Shown: positions 23,511 through 35,361, numbered from the stretch's first letter. The stretch: DNA of 64,000 nt from Glebionis coronaria (GCA_025667525.1 CM046882.1:214008592-214072591); one strand, 5' to 3'. The notes: generated by a model not told the origin, from the letters alone. Made by a program: numbers and translations.

Positions 23511-23997
23511 TTGTTTTTGTTTTAATACTGTTTTAATAATTAATATAGCTTGTTAGTTTTAGGGCTGTCAACTTTTAATTTCCATTTTAATTAAAGTTTT
23601 CATTAATTAAAACTAGATTAATTGTTTTAAATATATTTAAAAATAATAATAATAAAAAAAATAGTAATAGTTAATTTTAAATAGTTTAATTTTATATAGT
23701 TTTAAATAATTGTCTTTTTGAATTTAAGTTGGGAAACGATTCTTGCACTTTAGGAAATTAATTAAAAATTGTAGGAGTAAGTTTAGTTTAAAAACCGATA
23801 ACCCATTCAAATCAATTGTCCAAATCAAAACAAAACGTCTCAAATTCACTCGATCTTCGTGTACAACGAACTTGGTCCATAATCGTGTTTAATTAAATCC
23901 GTCTTTGGTAAATTTTAGTCTATTACTTTTTTCTAAAGGTAATTTTCCATTTTACCCTATAACGTATCTAATTAATATACAATCCACGACACATCCA

Positions 23998-26900
23998 CTA
24001 CGATTAGACTACGACGAAAATTAAAACGTATACGTAAAAACGTAAAACGTGACGAAATTAAAATTTTTAACTAAAAAGTAATTAAAAATCAAAATTAAGT
24101 CTAAAATAATATAAATAAGAATAAAAATTCAATAAATAAATTTTAAAACTTATTATTAATTAAATATTTAATTTTAAATGCTAATTAAAGCCTTAAATAT
24201 AAATATAATTATCAAAAAGTCCAAAATTATATTTTACCAAACTAAATTCTTACTTATATTAATTAAAAGTTGAAAAGTATTTTTCCTAAATTTTTAAAAC
24301 TATTTTTCTATTTTTAATTAGCTAAAATACTTTTTAAATTAAAATAATTATAAAAAATAATAAAATAATGAGAAAAATAATTTTACTCTATTGAAAATTT
24401 TAAAATACTTAATTAAACTTAAGAAAAATGAAAAAGTTTGAAAAAAGTGAATTTTTACTTAATAGGACAAAAACAGAATTAACAAAAACTAATTTAAACT
24501 TAAAATAATGCTAAAAATAATAAAATAATCAGAAAAATTAAATTTCTTTTTCTAAAAATCTTAAAATAAATAACTAAAATTGGGTAAATTGAAAAATCAA
24601 GAAAAAACTAAAAAATTACCACTAAAAACAAAAAACAGCAAAACTGAAACCGACACTTGGTTTGTTTTTGTCTGGTAGATAAACAGTGGGAAGAACTACT
24701 CTACCAGTGGGAACTTGTTCCCACTACTCCTTTACCGAAAAACGTTTTTGGCCTCTTTTGGCTTTGTTTCTTGGTGTTATTTGGAAAGAAGGGCACCCCC
24801 ACACTCATTGAAGTGTGGGGAGTCAATTCAAGCAAGAAAACAATCAGTTCAAACACAAACAAAGCACGAATCAAGCAAAAATAGTAGCTATATGCGTACA
24901 ATAAGGGGCCTGGTGGTCTTTGCTGATCTACTTGGCACCTAAGGTGAACTTCGGATGATTAAAGCTTGAGAATAAGATAACCAATCACCATACAAATGAT
25001 AAGTAGGCCTAAACAACACCCTTATCTAACAAAGTCTAGAATTTCCAAGTCTAAAAAGGCCTACTAATTTGTTTAGGCAGTTTTAAGGCAAACTTGAAAC
25101 ACACTAACTATATTTTAACACCACAAACAAGCAAACCAAAACTAAAATATTCTTATACTACTTAATGAAGTATGTGAGGCTGTTTGTAATCTACTAATTG
25201 GTATCCAAAAGTAGATTAAGAACAAAACCAAACACCACTTAAAATCTGCTTAAACCCAAAAAAATCTTTAAAAAACTTCAAAACCTACCTTAACTCTATC
25301 TCACATGCATCTAATAGCAAATAAGCATAAACAAATACTATCACTTAGCATTCAAACAGATTACTCAAAAAAAATCACACAATCAACACTTAAGCTAAAT
25401 AGGAGGGTTCAAGTTATACCTCCACTGATTTACATCCAAACCAGAGCATGGTTGTTGATTGTCATCTCCTTGTTTAGCTTATGTTGCTAACTTTGGGACC
25501 ATGGAAGAGGCTATTAGAGATGCACAAGGATGGACTACAACAGTCCAAGCCCAAGGAGACTACAACAGTCAAACCTTGGGCTTTTGTCCTCTTAATATTC
25601 TTTTGAAACACAAACAAACAAGGAGAAACAAATTCAAGTTCAAATAAGTCACCAATGAGCTGTTGTCAAGCATCTTATTGGGGCTTATGTGAACAGTAAG
25701 TGTTAACCAAAAAAGAGTAAAAATATCTGATTTTTCAGAAAAACCTCTTGAAACCAATTTTGTGAACCAAATCTAATGTAACCAACTCAAACAAATAACT
25801 TAACAACATATACTCCACACGGCTTAATTTTGTCATAATTAGGCTGTTGGGATCACATATATTTCTAAGGGTCCTAAGATTTTTCTCAAAATAAAATGAC
25901 TTTTGATGAAAATTTTGGTATCAATAAAATGGAACTTTCACAATCACACAAACATATAATTTAAAATGCACTAAAAGAAATGGAACTCAGAATGAAAATT
26001 GCAAGGCTTTTTTATAACTTTAACTATTTTCATAAAAAATGTTTACACAAATTTCAAAATCTGGAACAAAATAACATAGGGTACAATCCACCCTATTTAT
26101 ACAACTGAAGAGAGGATTATAGAACTACATTGATAAGAGAAACCCTAGCTATGAATTTACAAAGCTGCCCTCATGTCTTCATTTTGAAAAATCAGTCAAA
26201 GGCCTCATGTGATCTTGTACTTGATGTGCCAGGTGTTGGAATGATCTTGAACGTTCAAAGTATACTTTGGAACCAAGTTTTGGTCTTGGGCGATTTTTTC
26301 TATAAGAGGGGGAGCAGGGGAACACTAGTGGGGTCCTTTTGGTCACGGGTAGTATTTTATGAGTTGGGTTTTGATGAGGATGGGATTAATTAAGTTTCTG
26401 CTAAGCTTGGGGTAAAAACCCTTTGTTTTGAACAAATGGATGATTAGGGTTTATGATGGGAGGTGAGGATGAATAGTGGGTTTTTAATCTGTGTTAAGGG
26501 GTGGGTTAGGGGATAAATATGTTTAGAGGGAAAATGAGTAATAAAAGAATTCGTTTGAAATGGGTTAAGTGGGGTGAGGTGGCTGGGTGGCAGACGTAGA
26601 GGTTTGTGAGTAGAGGAGAGGGGTCAGTTGGAGGGTGACGTGGGAGAGATAGTATGGTGTTGACTGGTTGTTTGACTTGGGCTCAAAACCGGGTATTAAG
26701 GATGGGGTGCGGGCTTTTGGGTTTAAGGTGGGCTCAACATGGGTAATAAACGGGTATGGGTTTCATAGATGGTAAAAATAGTCCCTAGTCTTCCCTTTTC
26801 TTGTCATTTGAAGTTTCCAATAGCCAATCTTTAATTTCCTTTAATAACAACTATGACCAAGTTGTCATATTTGGCACATGATATTTCTTTACTTTAAACA

Positions 26901-27280
26901 AGCACCTTTCTTGTAAATTTGACATTTTCTAAGTACTCATAATGTAATTTCTTGACATTTAAGGGACCACAATGTATTTTTAGTGATTTGCAAGGGTATA
27001 AAATGCCAAGTCTTCAAACTTGAGGGACCAATCTTATCAAATCTTCAAACCTTCAAGGACTTCAATGGAAAATCAACATTCGGGTCCGGTTCTTTGTGCG
27101 GGTTCGTTGCCCGTGTTTGTTTTTGCTTGACTCCTTTGATCTTTTGTTGATTTCACGATATCCGTACCTAAAATACACAATGAACATACACAAGCATATT
27201 TTGGGGTATTTTATGATATTTTTAAGCGTTTTAAGCCCGATTTTTAGACGATGAGACTATGTATAAATGTAGTCTCATCG
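23998..27280 (-). repeat. LTR of an old Athila-like element (LTR5), 3' LTR of element Y
   Basis: Aligns in order with the LTR at 48574-51579: the AT-rich segment with the shared taaaataatataaata motif near 24110, the middle region and the terminal gatgagac...tctcatcg end at 27280. The first about 150 bp present at 48574 are missing, and it is fused to LTR3. TATAAATAG on the minus strand at 26093-26101 is the likely TATA box. The short ORFs inside are not conserved in the related LTRs. Confidence 0.75.
26093..26101 (-). promoter_or_regulatory. Predicted TATA box of LTR5
   Basis: TATAAATAG on the minus strand, in the part corresponding to the TATA region of the 48574 LTR. Confidence 0.45.
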
Positions 27281-28502
27281 GTGTGTTATAGACATAATGT
27301 ATGATTTTCATCGTAAAATTTGGACTTTTAGGTTCATAGAATAAGAACACGTGAATGCCTCATAGAGATAATTTCATCGTCCTCGATTTTCACCCAATTC
27401 CATGCTAAGCGTGTAACGAGATCATTGTCATTATAAGTTAGTAATGCTAACACAACTCATATGCTCTAATCATGTACTTAGACTCCCTTAATCCTAAATG
27501 GTATCTCTTATATTTTATGTTTGTCTTGAATGATCATGATGATACATTTCGGACTTTGCGTGCATAAAGATTAAGTCCAAAAATAGAGTCTAAATGGTGT
27601 ATCCAAAATCATCGAATTAATAACCTCTCCTAATAGACAACGATGTCAAAAAATTAAGTCAACAAAAAGGATCGATAAACACGGTTTTATAACGATTTTG
27701 AACATGAGACTTATTACCAATTTGCAATTGGTTTACCTCCACCTTTTATTTAATATTTGGCTTTGGTCTTGCCCTTGTCTTTTATTTAACCTCGTCATGA
27801 GGTGTTTATTATGACTTGACGTATATCCTCACGCTAAGGCGAATTTTAGATCTTTAAGGCTTCGAGATTTAAGACATTCACTTTCAATTTTGAATAGATT
27901 TTTCAGCCTTGTGAACTTCGAATTTTTGCTTGATTTAGGTGAGGAGGGAACTTACAAATTTTTATTGGGGAAGCCTTTGATTATTCGGGTGTCAATACTT
28001 CAAAACCGTGATGCTGGCGATACCTTAATGTTTTACCAATTTAATTACATGGAAGCTACTAGAATCAGTTAGAAACCAACAATTAAGACTAAACCGCTAT
28101 GTTAACAAAATTTATATACCAGCGTGGGGAGAATAAGCACATAATTAGGACACATGAGTTTTTGAAAGAATACACGTATTCTATGTTTAGCATAGTAACT
28201 TATAATTAACGCTATCATTTCTCGTCCTCATTTAAGAAACTTAGCCGAATAAAAGTTAAGGAATCGAAGCTAAGTGCTCAACACGTACGGTTGAGTCAAA
28301 AGTTACTCTTATTCTCGCCATCGGAAAATCTACATTCGGGTCTTAAACACTTATGAAAAACATGAGAATTTTTTTAAAATTTGGCCATTTTTAGCCTTAT
28401 TTGCAACAAAACGATTAACAAAAAGATAAAATTTGGAGAGCGTGAAGGTCTAGCAAGGTCAAGTATCTTTTCACCACCCCCCATACTAAAGTTAAACATT
28501 GT
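27281..28502 (-). other. 3' UTR of element Y, distal part
   Basis: Similar to 51700-53330, the 3' UTR of the young element: the gacataatgtatgatttt motif after the LTR, then AT-rich sequence and the purine tract complementary to accccccatacta near 28475. The LTR-adjacent polypurine tract is deleted. At about 28502 the sequence breaks where element X is inserted and resumes at 37237. No gene is seen. Confidence 0.7.
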
Positions 28503-28570
28503 CTTAATGGTGCAATTAAGAAAAGATGAAAGAGGGGAGGAAGCTTCCTAAGCACCTCCTAATCCTCCCC

Positions 28571-28578
28571 TATATATA
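28571..28578 (+). promoter_or_regulatory. Predicted TATA box of element X left LTR
   Basis: TATATATA after a C-rich stretch; matched on the inverted copy at 36773-36780. Confidence 0.5.
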
Positions 28579-29011
28579 GATTAGGATTTCATTTCATTAG
28601 TTTTTGTTGGCTAATAGTGACAATTAGTTCTTCCATTTTACTTTCCTTGTCATTTAATTACATGTCATTTACCTTAATTGTCTTGCACCTTAAATACCTT
28701 TAATTTCAACTAAGTTTTCTTTTAATTCTTGTCAATCTTTACTTATTCTTGTTAATCTCCTATCTACCTTTCTTTAATCTTCAATCTTTATGTTTATTGT
28801 TCATGTTCATGTTCTTATTTTATTGATTTGATTAAAGTGGGTTTTGATTATTTTGGTTATATTTGTTAGTTTGATTGTTTTGGATTGTTTGTTTATGATT
28901 AGTTGATGTTATTTGTTTAGTTTGATTTAATCTTTTGGTTAATTTGATTAGTATTTGTTTAGATTCGTGCTTTTTCCTTTCTTGCGTGTTCTTCGCTGCT
29001 ATCTGTTTCCC

Positions 29012-29600
29012 AAGTAAAGTTCCGGATCAAGCTTACCAAATATTCTGAGTGAAGGTTTATTCCTTGATTGTTCTGAATCAGTGAAGTTCCGAGTGAAGGT
29101 TTGAAGATTTGTTCCGAATAAAACAATTGCTCCGGATCAAGACAACTTCCTTCGAATCGACACTTGTTCATTCGAAACCTATTCCTAACCAAGAAGAAGT
29201 TCCGAACCAAGGAGTTTTATTCGGAATAATTAATTATTCCGGGTCAACACCTTCATTCGGAACATTTAAAGTTCCGAATCAAGCTTGTTCATTCGGAAGT
29301 ATTCCGGATCAGTGGAAGAGGTGTTTCATTCGGAACATTCAAAAGTTCCGAATCAGTAAGTTCCGAACCAAGGGTTCCGAATCAAGAAGTTCCGAATCAA
29401 GGCTTTTGTTTAGGAAGTTCCGAATCAGCAAAAGTTCCGAACGAAGGTTTTATTCCGGATAAGTGACATATTCCGAATAGAGAATTTGTTCCGGATCAAG
29501 GATTTTGGTAAATATTCCGAGTGAAGGAGAATCATTTCGAACGAAGGTGACATTCCGGATGAGTGATTATTCCAAACGAAGGATTTATTCTGAATGAGTT
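29012..29600 (+). repeat. TTCCGAAT-type degenerate repeat field
   Basis: About 30 imperfect units of the forms gTTCCGAATCAAG, aTTCCGGATCAG and aTTCGGAAC in roughly 590 bp. The core is nearly palindromic, so the field can form many small hairpins and reads similarly on both strands. It is inside the LTR, downstream of the TATA box. The ORF across it (29109-29462) is a by-product of the repeat. Confidence 0.85.
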
Positions 29601-30009
29601 GTTTTCAGGTTCTTTTTAGTTTTTGTTTTTAATTTTTAATTTACAAGCTTTACTTTTCTCTCCTTTTTCTTAGTCGCACTTTAAGTTTAATTGCCTTAGA
29701 TTTATTTAGCCTTGCCTTATTTTAAGTTTTAGTTGCGTTTTAAGTTTTCCTTAGATATATTTAAGTTTGCGTCATTTACTTTTAGTGCCTTTTACTTTTC
29801 GTCGCGCTTTTAAATTCCCGTCATTTATTTTAAATTAGACTTAGATTTACTTTAACGTCCTTTACTTTTAAGTCTTGCACATTTAATTACTACAACAACA
29901 CAACTATTTGTTCCACCAAAGAACGACTGAGTCGCATAGTTAAACCAGATCAATTCGATTAGACACACATCAACGAATCTTTTTACCTGGCCAAAAGCCT
30001 TGTATCAAA

Positions 30010-30024
30010 TGGCGCCGCTGCCGG
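30010..30024 (+). promoter_or_regulatory. Primer binding site, tRNA-Asp type (element X)
   Basis: TGGCGCCGCTGCCGG two bases after the LTR; the last three bases of the usual 18-nt site are changed. Confidence 0.85.
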
Positions 30025-30253
30025 CTCTTTTCGTAAAGATTAACGGTTTTCTGTGAGAGACGCGTTGCTTTTTGGGATCCGTTCATTCGTGAGCGTTATT
30101 TTCTTGCTTAAAAAATTCAAAAACCATAAAAATTAAAAATTGTTAAAACTCCATAAAAATTAAAAATTTCAAAAATCCAAAAAGATTTTATCTTTATTGT
30201 GTATATATATTCTCTTTGTGTTTGGTTTCTTTTTCTTTTGCCTTTGTAGGTGT

Positions 30254-31504
30254 ATGCGTACTAGATCTTCTAATTATCAAGAGCCCGAGACTCGAGAAGA
30301 TTTAAGTATGGCAGGTGTTAACAACAATAATAATCCACCGCACCTCAACAATAACAACAATGTTCATCCACAGCCCGATCTTCGGACAATGGAGGAGCTT
30401 TGTCAACCCACCATGTTTGGACGAGGAGGACCGATTGCGCCTATGCAAATCACGGCTCCGGAGTTTTCGTTGAAGCACCACATGATTCAGCAAGTGCAAA
30501 CTAATCCATTCACCGGAATGCCTGATGATGATGCCAACAAACACCTCGACAAGTTCATTACAATCACTCAAAGCATGAAGTTGCCTGGTGCCACAATGGA
30601 TGTTCTTCGCCTACAACTCTTCCCACATACTTTATCACACCACACCGAGAAATGGTTTGATCGTCTCCCGAAGAATTCCATTCATACTTGGGATGACATG
30701 ACTCAACGCTTTTTTTCGCGCTACTTTCCACCATCCATGGTCACGAGCCTTCGCAATCAAATCAGCGGTTTCATGCAAGATCCCGATGAATCTCTTTTTG
30801 ATGATTGGGAAAGATATAATGTCTTGATCGATAGATGTACAAACCACAACATGCTCCATGTGACCTTAATTGATACTTTCTACAACGGTTTGACTTTTCG
30901 AGATCGTGATACGATTAATGCAGCCGCCGGTGGCACATTTATGAAAAGGAGACCCGAGGAGTGTAGAGAGCTTATTGAGAACATGACTACTCATCATAAA
31001 AACTGTTATTCCTCCGCTTCTTCAAGGAACAACCCGAGAGTCAATGTTTCTTCTACTTCAGCAAACCCCGACATGACCGAATTCACCCGCATGATGACTG
31101 AAATGAACAAAAATATCTTGCTTCTCGCTACAAACCAACAACAACAAGTTAAAGCGGTTTCACCTTCTTGTGAAACATGCGGCGGTCCACACTCATACAC
31201 TGATTGTCCTTCTACTCAAGGAAATCCGGAAAACGTGTATGCAGCTTACGGTAATTATTCACCGGAAAATTACCAAGCTCGACCTCAAGGGGATAGAAAT
31301 TTGCTGAGTTACCGGTCAAACAACTACCTTTCACCCGGTTTTTCTCCTCAAAACCAAAACCCCACCAACAATTACAATAGAAGCAACCAAATCCCACCAA
31401 GAGCTTCTAATCCTTATCACCCACCCGCTCAACAAGCCCCACCTATTAACCAAGATGTTGAAGCTATCATGAGAACCCAAGGTGAGCAAATCAAGAATCT
31501 ATAG
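30254..31504 (+). CDS. Gag of element X (to an amber stop)
   Basis: Starts at the ATG at 30254 (MRTRSSNYQEPETRED). The Gag core has MLFP-like LRLQLFPHTL, AEKWF-like HTEKWFDRLP, FFPPSMVTSLRNQI and NAAAGGT. A short zinc knuckle CETCGGPHSYTDC (C-x2-C-x3-H-x4-C) starts at 31169, about residue 306, followed by an N/Q/P-rich tail. The frame ends in TAG at 31502-31504 but continues open in the same frame from 31505, so one nonsense codon separates Gag from protease. The stop context does not resemble known readthrough signals, and mutation of a CAG codon is the simpler explanation. Gag would assemble particles and bind RNA. Confidence 0.85.
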   Translation: MRTRSSNYQEPETREDLSMAGVNNNNNPPHLNNNNNVHPQPDLRTMEELCQPTMFGRGGPIAPMQITAPEFSLKHHMIQQVQTNPFTGMPDDDANKHLDKFITITQSMKLPGATMDVLRLQLFPHTLSHHTEKWFDRLPKNSIHTWDDMTQRFFSRYFPPSMVTSLRNQISGFMQDPDESLFDDWERYNVLIDRCTNHNMLHVTLIDTFYNGLTFRDRDTINAAAGGTFMKRRPEECRELIENMTTHHKNCYSSASSRNNPRVNVSSTSANPDMTEFTRMMTEMNKNILLLATNQQQQVKAVSPSCETCGGPHSYTDCPSTQGNPENVYAAYGNYSPENYQARPQGDRNLLSYRSNNYLSPGFSPQNQNPTNNYNRSNQIPPRASNPYHPPAQQAPPINQDVEAIMRTQGEQIKNL

Positions 31505-33181
31505 AGCCAAATTATCAATTTGAAAGGAGATATTACCAAGCAAGGGAATGACATTAGATCCGAGCTTCGAGATAATATTAAATCCTCCTTCAGCAATCAA
31601 ACGAATGACTTGAAAAATATGCTGGCTAGTTTCTTGCCTACAACTCAACCTTCTTCCTCGAGTTCTCTACCTTCAAACACCGTCACCAATCCGCGAGCAA
31701 ATGTGAGTGCTATTACTACCCGTAGTGGAGTTACCATAGTAGGACCACCTATCCCACCCCCATCATCTACAACTCCTCCACCACCATTTATCCCTACTAC
31801 TCCTACACCTAGTATTAGTGCACCATTACCGTCTCCGCCTCGTCATGACGATGTCCCAAAGAAGAATCCTTCAACATCTCAACCTTTACCTGCTACACCT
31901 ACACCTTCACCACCTAAACCCAATATCCCTTATCCTTCACGGCTAGGCAAGACCACAATGCTAACCAAGGATGACTGTCAAATGTCAAATTATTTGAAGA
32001 TGATCTCCCAAATGAATTTCAACGTTAGCCTTGTTGAAGCACTTGTCCACATGCCGAAATTTGTCAAAGCATTCAAGGAATTGCTTAACAAGAAGGAGAA
32101 GCTGATTGAGCTCGCCAACACACGCTTAAATGAAAACTGTTCTGCAGTTATTCTTAAAGAACTTCCTGAAAAACTTGGAGATCCCGGTCGTTTTGTGTTG
32201 CCTTGCATCTTTAACAAAACCGAAGAATTTACTGCCCTAGCTGATCTCGGGGCCAGTATTAATCTTATGCCTTTGAGTGTTTGGAAAACACTATCATTAC
32301 CCGACCTCACTCCAACAAAGATGACTCTTGAGTTAGCAAATCGCACTCTCGCTTACCCCGTTGGTATTGCCGAAGATGTGTTCATTAAAGTTGGCACATT
32401 TACTTTCCTGGTCGACTTTGTCGTTGTTGATTATGAAATGGACCCTCGTATTCCTTTAATACTTGGTCGGCCATTCTTGAGAACCGGACGAGCTCTAGTT
32501 GATGTTGCCGAAGGTGAGTTAATCTTAAGAGTCGGGGATGATGCACAAGTTTTCAAAATGGGGAAGCTTACAAGCAAATCCTATGGACAAGAATCTGCGA
32601 ATATGATTAATGTGCTCGAGGATTTTGTCATCTACAACAATCCTCTATTCGAGTCTTGCATGGATAATCCATTTTTTCAAGATGATGTGGATGATTCTCT
32701 CTACAATTTGGAACCTTCACCCATTTATGATTCTCTACCGATCTTTGATGCTTATGACGATGAATCTAGCTCAGATTCGGATGATTTTGATGATTGTACC
32801 TCCGAGTATCCCGAGATGCCCACTTTCGATGATTTTGATGAGGCCGATACTCTTTCGAGTGATTCTTCACATGATGAAGATCCTCCGCCATCACTTGATC
32901 CTACTTTGGACGATTACTCATTTGAGGAAGACTTCTCTACGTTTCTCAATACGTACTTCCCTCATGAGAGTGATGCACCTCCTTTAGACTTCGATAATTA
33001 TGGTCTTGATCCTACTTTGGATTTGAAGAAAATTCTTTCAAAGGAGAAGAAACCGGTCGACACCAACATCCGCAGCACATATGATTTGACACCTCTTTGT
33101 CCACCTTCTGAGGACGAGGTTGTGCATTTTCTTCGCGGATCTTCTTCAAATTCTGCTGAGCCGAGTGCTATTTTCCCCTAA
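31505..33181 (+). CDS. Protease plus acidic C-terminal region (element X)
   Basis: Same frame as the upstream gag. It begins with a coiled-coil-like start, a proline/serine/threonine-rich linker (31740-31930) and a conserved pre-protease segment (MNFNVSLVEALVHMPKF). The retropepsin follows, with ADLGASINLMPL near 32240 and ILGRPFLRTG near 32460. The rest is strongly acidic (D/E/S/F repeats), ending TAA at 33179-33181. RT, RNase H and integrase are absent. It is broken relative to the next segment by a frameshift. The lack of polymerase suggests a parasite of an autonomous partner. Confidence 0.85.
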   Translation, partial: SQIINLKGDITKQGNDIRSELRDNIKSSFSNQTNDLKNMLASFLPTTQPSSSSSLPSNTVTNPRANVSAITTRSGVTIVGPPIPPPSSTTPPPPFIPTTPTPSISAPLPSPPRHDDVPKKNPSTSQPLPATPTPSPPKPNIPYPSRLGKTTMLTKDDCQMSNYLKMISQMNFNVSLVEALVHMPKFVKAFKELLNKKEKLIELANTRLNENCSAVILKELPEKLGDPGRFVLPCIFNKTEEFTALADLGASINLMPLSVWKTLSLPDLTPTKMTLELANRTLAYPVGIAEDVFIKVGTFTFLVDFVVVDYEMDPRIPLILGRPFLRTGRALVDVAEGELILRVGDDAQVFKMGKLTSKSYGQESANMINVLEDFVIYNNPLFESCMDNPFFQDDVDDSLYNLEPSPIYDSLPIFDAYDDESSSDSDDFDDCTSEYPEMPTFDDFDEADTLSSDSSHDEDPPPSLDPTLDDYSFEEDFSTFLNTYFPHESDAPPLDFDNYGLDPTLDLKKILSKEKKPVDTNIRSTYDLTPLCPPSEDEVVHFLRGSSSNSAEPSAIFP

Positions 33182-33189
33182 AGGAAAAG

Positions 33190-33441
33190 GTGTTCGACCC
33201 TCGTATCGATATTCTTCAGCCATCTCAGTATCCACCTAATGAAATAAAAGGAAATATCTTTGAAACTTATGAAGATTTTCTTGCACCACTTCACCCTTGC
33301 TCCCACCATGCTCCGTCTTTGCTTAAGGGAACCTTTCCTATTCTTCTTTGGCTTGCCTTGTTCGCCTTAAGCTTCTGCTATTTGATGGACGAAAACTATG
33401 TCTTTGATCCCGGTGGATGTGTTTCATGCTTCTTCCTATGA
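33190..33441 (+). pseudogene. Frameshifted C-terminal end of the element X polyprotein
   Basis: Eighty-odd codons in a different frame from the preceding ORF. It contains VFDPRID, a strongly hydrophobic stretch (ILLWLALFALSFCYLM) and ENYVFDPGG. The order hydrophobic segment, acidic residues, FDPG parallels the ends of the ORFs at 13079-14173 and 47335-48573, so it is probably the shifted tail of the same type of protein. A single transmembrane helix is possible. Confidence 0.55.
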
Positions 33442-33804
33442 TAATCAAGGTCGAGTCAGGCTCACGACTTGGTGAACAAAAATCAAGCGCTTCTTGGGAG
33501 GCGACCCATGTATCTATCTTTTAGCTTTCTTTATCCTATGTGTAGGGGAGACCCGTTGGTGTTTGCTACTTCCTCTCTTCTACTATTCAGGGATTCGAGC
33601 GCTCAATGATCCACTCTTGATGATTTTTGCCTACCGTGATTCCGTGTTCCCATTTTCCCGGTTCTATCCTAAACTCTTTTCGATTCACTATTTTATATTT
33701 ATTCAATATTTAAATAGGAATCTCTTTAGTTGTCCTTTCCTCAGCAAGATTTAAACAACGTGCACAATGTCCTAAGTGTAGGGGAGTTTACTGCCACATG
33801 CTTA

Positions 33805-33842
33805 AACATTGAGGACAATGTTTATATTAAGTGTAGGGGGAC
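33805..33842 (+). promoter_or_regulatory. Internal polypurine-type tract (element X)
   Basis: ATTGAGGACAATG followed by AAGTGTAGGGGGA. Similar sequences are at 46925-46965 (minus) and 53311-53352 (minus). From memory this resembles the ATTGAGGACAATGT...TTTGGGGGA block of Athila elements; a second plus-strand primer is possible. Confidence 0.55.
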
Positions 33843-34132
33843 TTCTATCGAAGTTAAGTGACCTTTTCCTTGTATTCGTCCTCATTTTAACCGGAAAATC
33901 AATTTTTCGACATTTTTCAAAACTTTTGATCTATTTTGGCCTATTAGTTTTTACCTTTGTATAGTTATTTTCTCTCTTTGCTAGAATAAATTTTTAATAA
34001 AGTGGTTTTAATTTTCAAACGTTGTGAATCTTTTGACTCAAACCGAGTTTACTTATCTAAGTTTACTCTAGCTAGTATCCTTAACGTGTTTAAGTCAAGT
34101 TTTGCTAGGCTTTTATATAGGGATAATAAAAC

Positions 34133-34176
34133 GCGAAAGTCTTAACTCTCGCGGGTTAAGAACAAGAACTTTTCGC
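34133..34176 (+). other. Conserved 3' UTR hairpin candidate (copy 3)
   Basis: GCGAAAGT-CTTAAC-tctcgcgg-GTTAAG-...-CTTTTCGC: both stems are kept and the loop has changed. Confidence 0.55.
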
Positions 34177-35361
34177 AAGTTCCTATAATTGATCCTAGAG
34201 AGTCGTTTATCAAGGGAACTTTAAAATGCGATTTCTAAACTTGAAAAAGTCTAAGAATTTGCAAGATCCTATAGGCGACTCGAAAATCCAAAACTTTGAT
34301 TTAATAGGCTAAGCATCCACGAGTCTCATTCCTTGAGATTTTAAACTGTGGAGAACGAGAGATGATAGAGTCAATTATAAGTTTGGTATCATTTCGTGAA
34401 TTTATGTGAGTTAATTATGAGCCTATTCTCCCATCGCTTGCTAATAAATTTATCTGCAATAAATAAGGTTGTACGATTTGAAAAGTTACTTAGCTTCTAG
34501 CCCAAGATCGTTTAAAAGTTGATCGGTATGGATTAGAGTTCATAGCCAAGGCATAACTTATTGAAGCGGGATGCGAAGATTGGCGAGTCCAAAAAGGTCC
34601 TAACAAGGCATGAGGGCTACATTTTGTTGCCAAAGATCCCAAGTGATGTGAAGAATCATTTATCAAAAATCAATATGAAGGATCGAGACTCACGACGAAA
34701 AGCAAAAACTCCCCAAATGTCATGGACAAGTCTATCCGAAAAGGCCCTAACAAGGTATGAGGATAAATAGATCCAAGTCCTAAAATGAGGCGGATCGTTG
34801 TATATCAAAATCCCATATAAAGATTGGAGAGAAATGAAGAAGCCGTGGTCTAAGTATGAAGAATCTCTCAAAACTTAAAGTGAAGAAATTCCTATTATGA
34901 AGAGAAGGCCATTATTTCTTGAACGTCTCTCAAGATTTGAAGTATGAAGTCGCTGCCAAATATGAGGTCCCGAGAAGCAGTTTTAAAAGGTTTTGTCCTT
35001 TAGCTAACTATTGATTAAATCGTTCACTTTATTTTCGGCCTAAATAATTATCGAAATAAGTCAAAAATGCATCCACGTGATCATTCAAGACAATAATAAA
35101 ATATAAGAGATACACCTAGGAATAAGGGAGTCTAAGTGAGTAATTAGCCCACATGAGTTCGTGTTAGTTTGCTAACTTATAATAACAATGATCTCGTTTT
35201 TAAGCTTGGTTTGGAGAAAGTGAAAACTTCAGGATGATGAACATTCATGATATTTCCAAAACCTTAAGGTATGCTTTTGATTTCTTTACTTGTTTTGTTA
35301 TTTTCTATCTCTTTAATAAAGGCCAACGTGGATTGATTATGATGAAAAATGTAAACGTGCT

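Larger units (their letters stand above)
20706..23997 (+). repeat. Diverged LTR (LTR3) of the same family
   Basis: Shares with LTR1 and LTR2 the start TGATAT...ACTCATATCA, the inner promoter layout, the antisense tRNA-like module and the terminal block (from about 23810, ending CACATCCA at 23997). It is clearly diverged, lacks the PPT-proximal start and has gained a LINE fragment at 21977-22539. Its 3' end abuts an unrelated LTR in opposite orientation. Confidence 0.82.
28503..30007 (+). repeat. Left LTR of element X, 5'-truncated
   Basis: Inverted copy of 35362-36857; the final about 100 bp differ at only a few positions. TATATATA at 28571-28578 is a likely TATA box. It ends ...TGTATCA two bases before the PBS. 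Confidence 0.82.
33442..35361 (+). other. 3' UTR of element X
   Basis: About 1.9 kb without a credible gene. It has the post-stop block (33450-33509), two AAGTGTAGGGG purine tracts (33771-33785, 33829-33842) around ATTGAGGACAATG, the conserved hairpin (34133-34176) and reiterated CCTAACAAGGYATGAGG motifs (34600, 34745). The polypurine tract normally next to the 3' LTR is missing; the inverted LTR begins instead. Confidence 0.7.

Noticed and set aside
24657..24942. Overlapping ORFs in LTR5
   Set aside because: Not conserved in the related LTRs at 48574 and 60230; composition is that of non-coding LTR.
29109..29462. 117-codon ORF in the element X LTR
   Set aside because: It is generated by the TTCCGAAT repeat, and the inverted copy has no equivalent intact frame.
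29012..29600. CRISPR-like array
   Set aside because: Units are degenerate, partly palindromic and without constant-length spacers; the context is a plant LTR.
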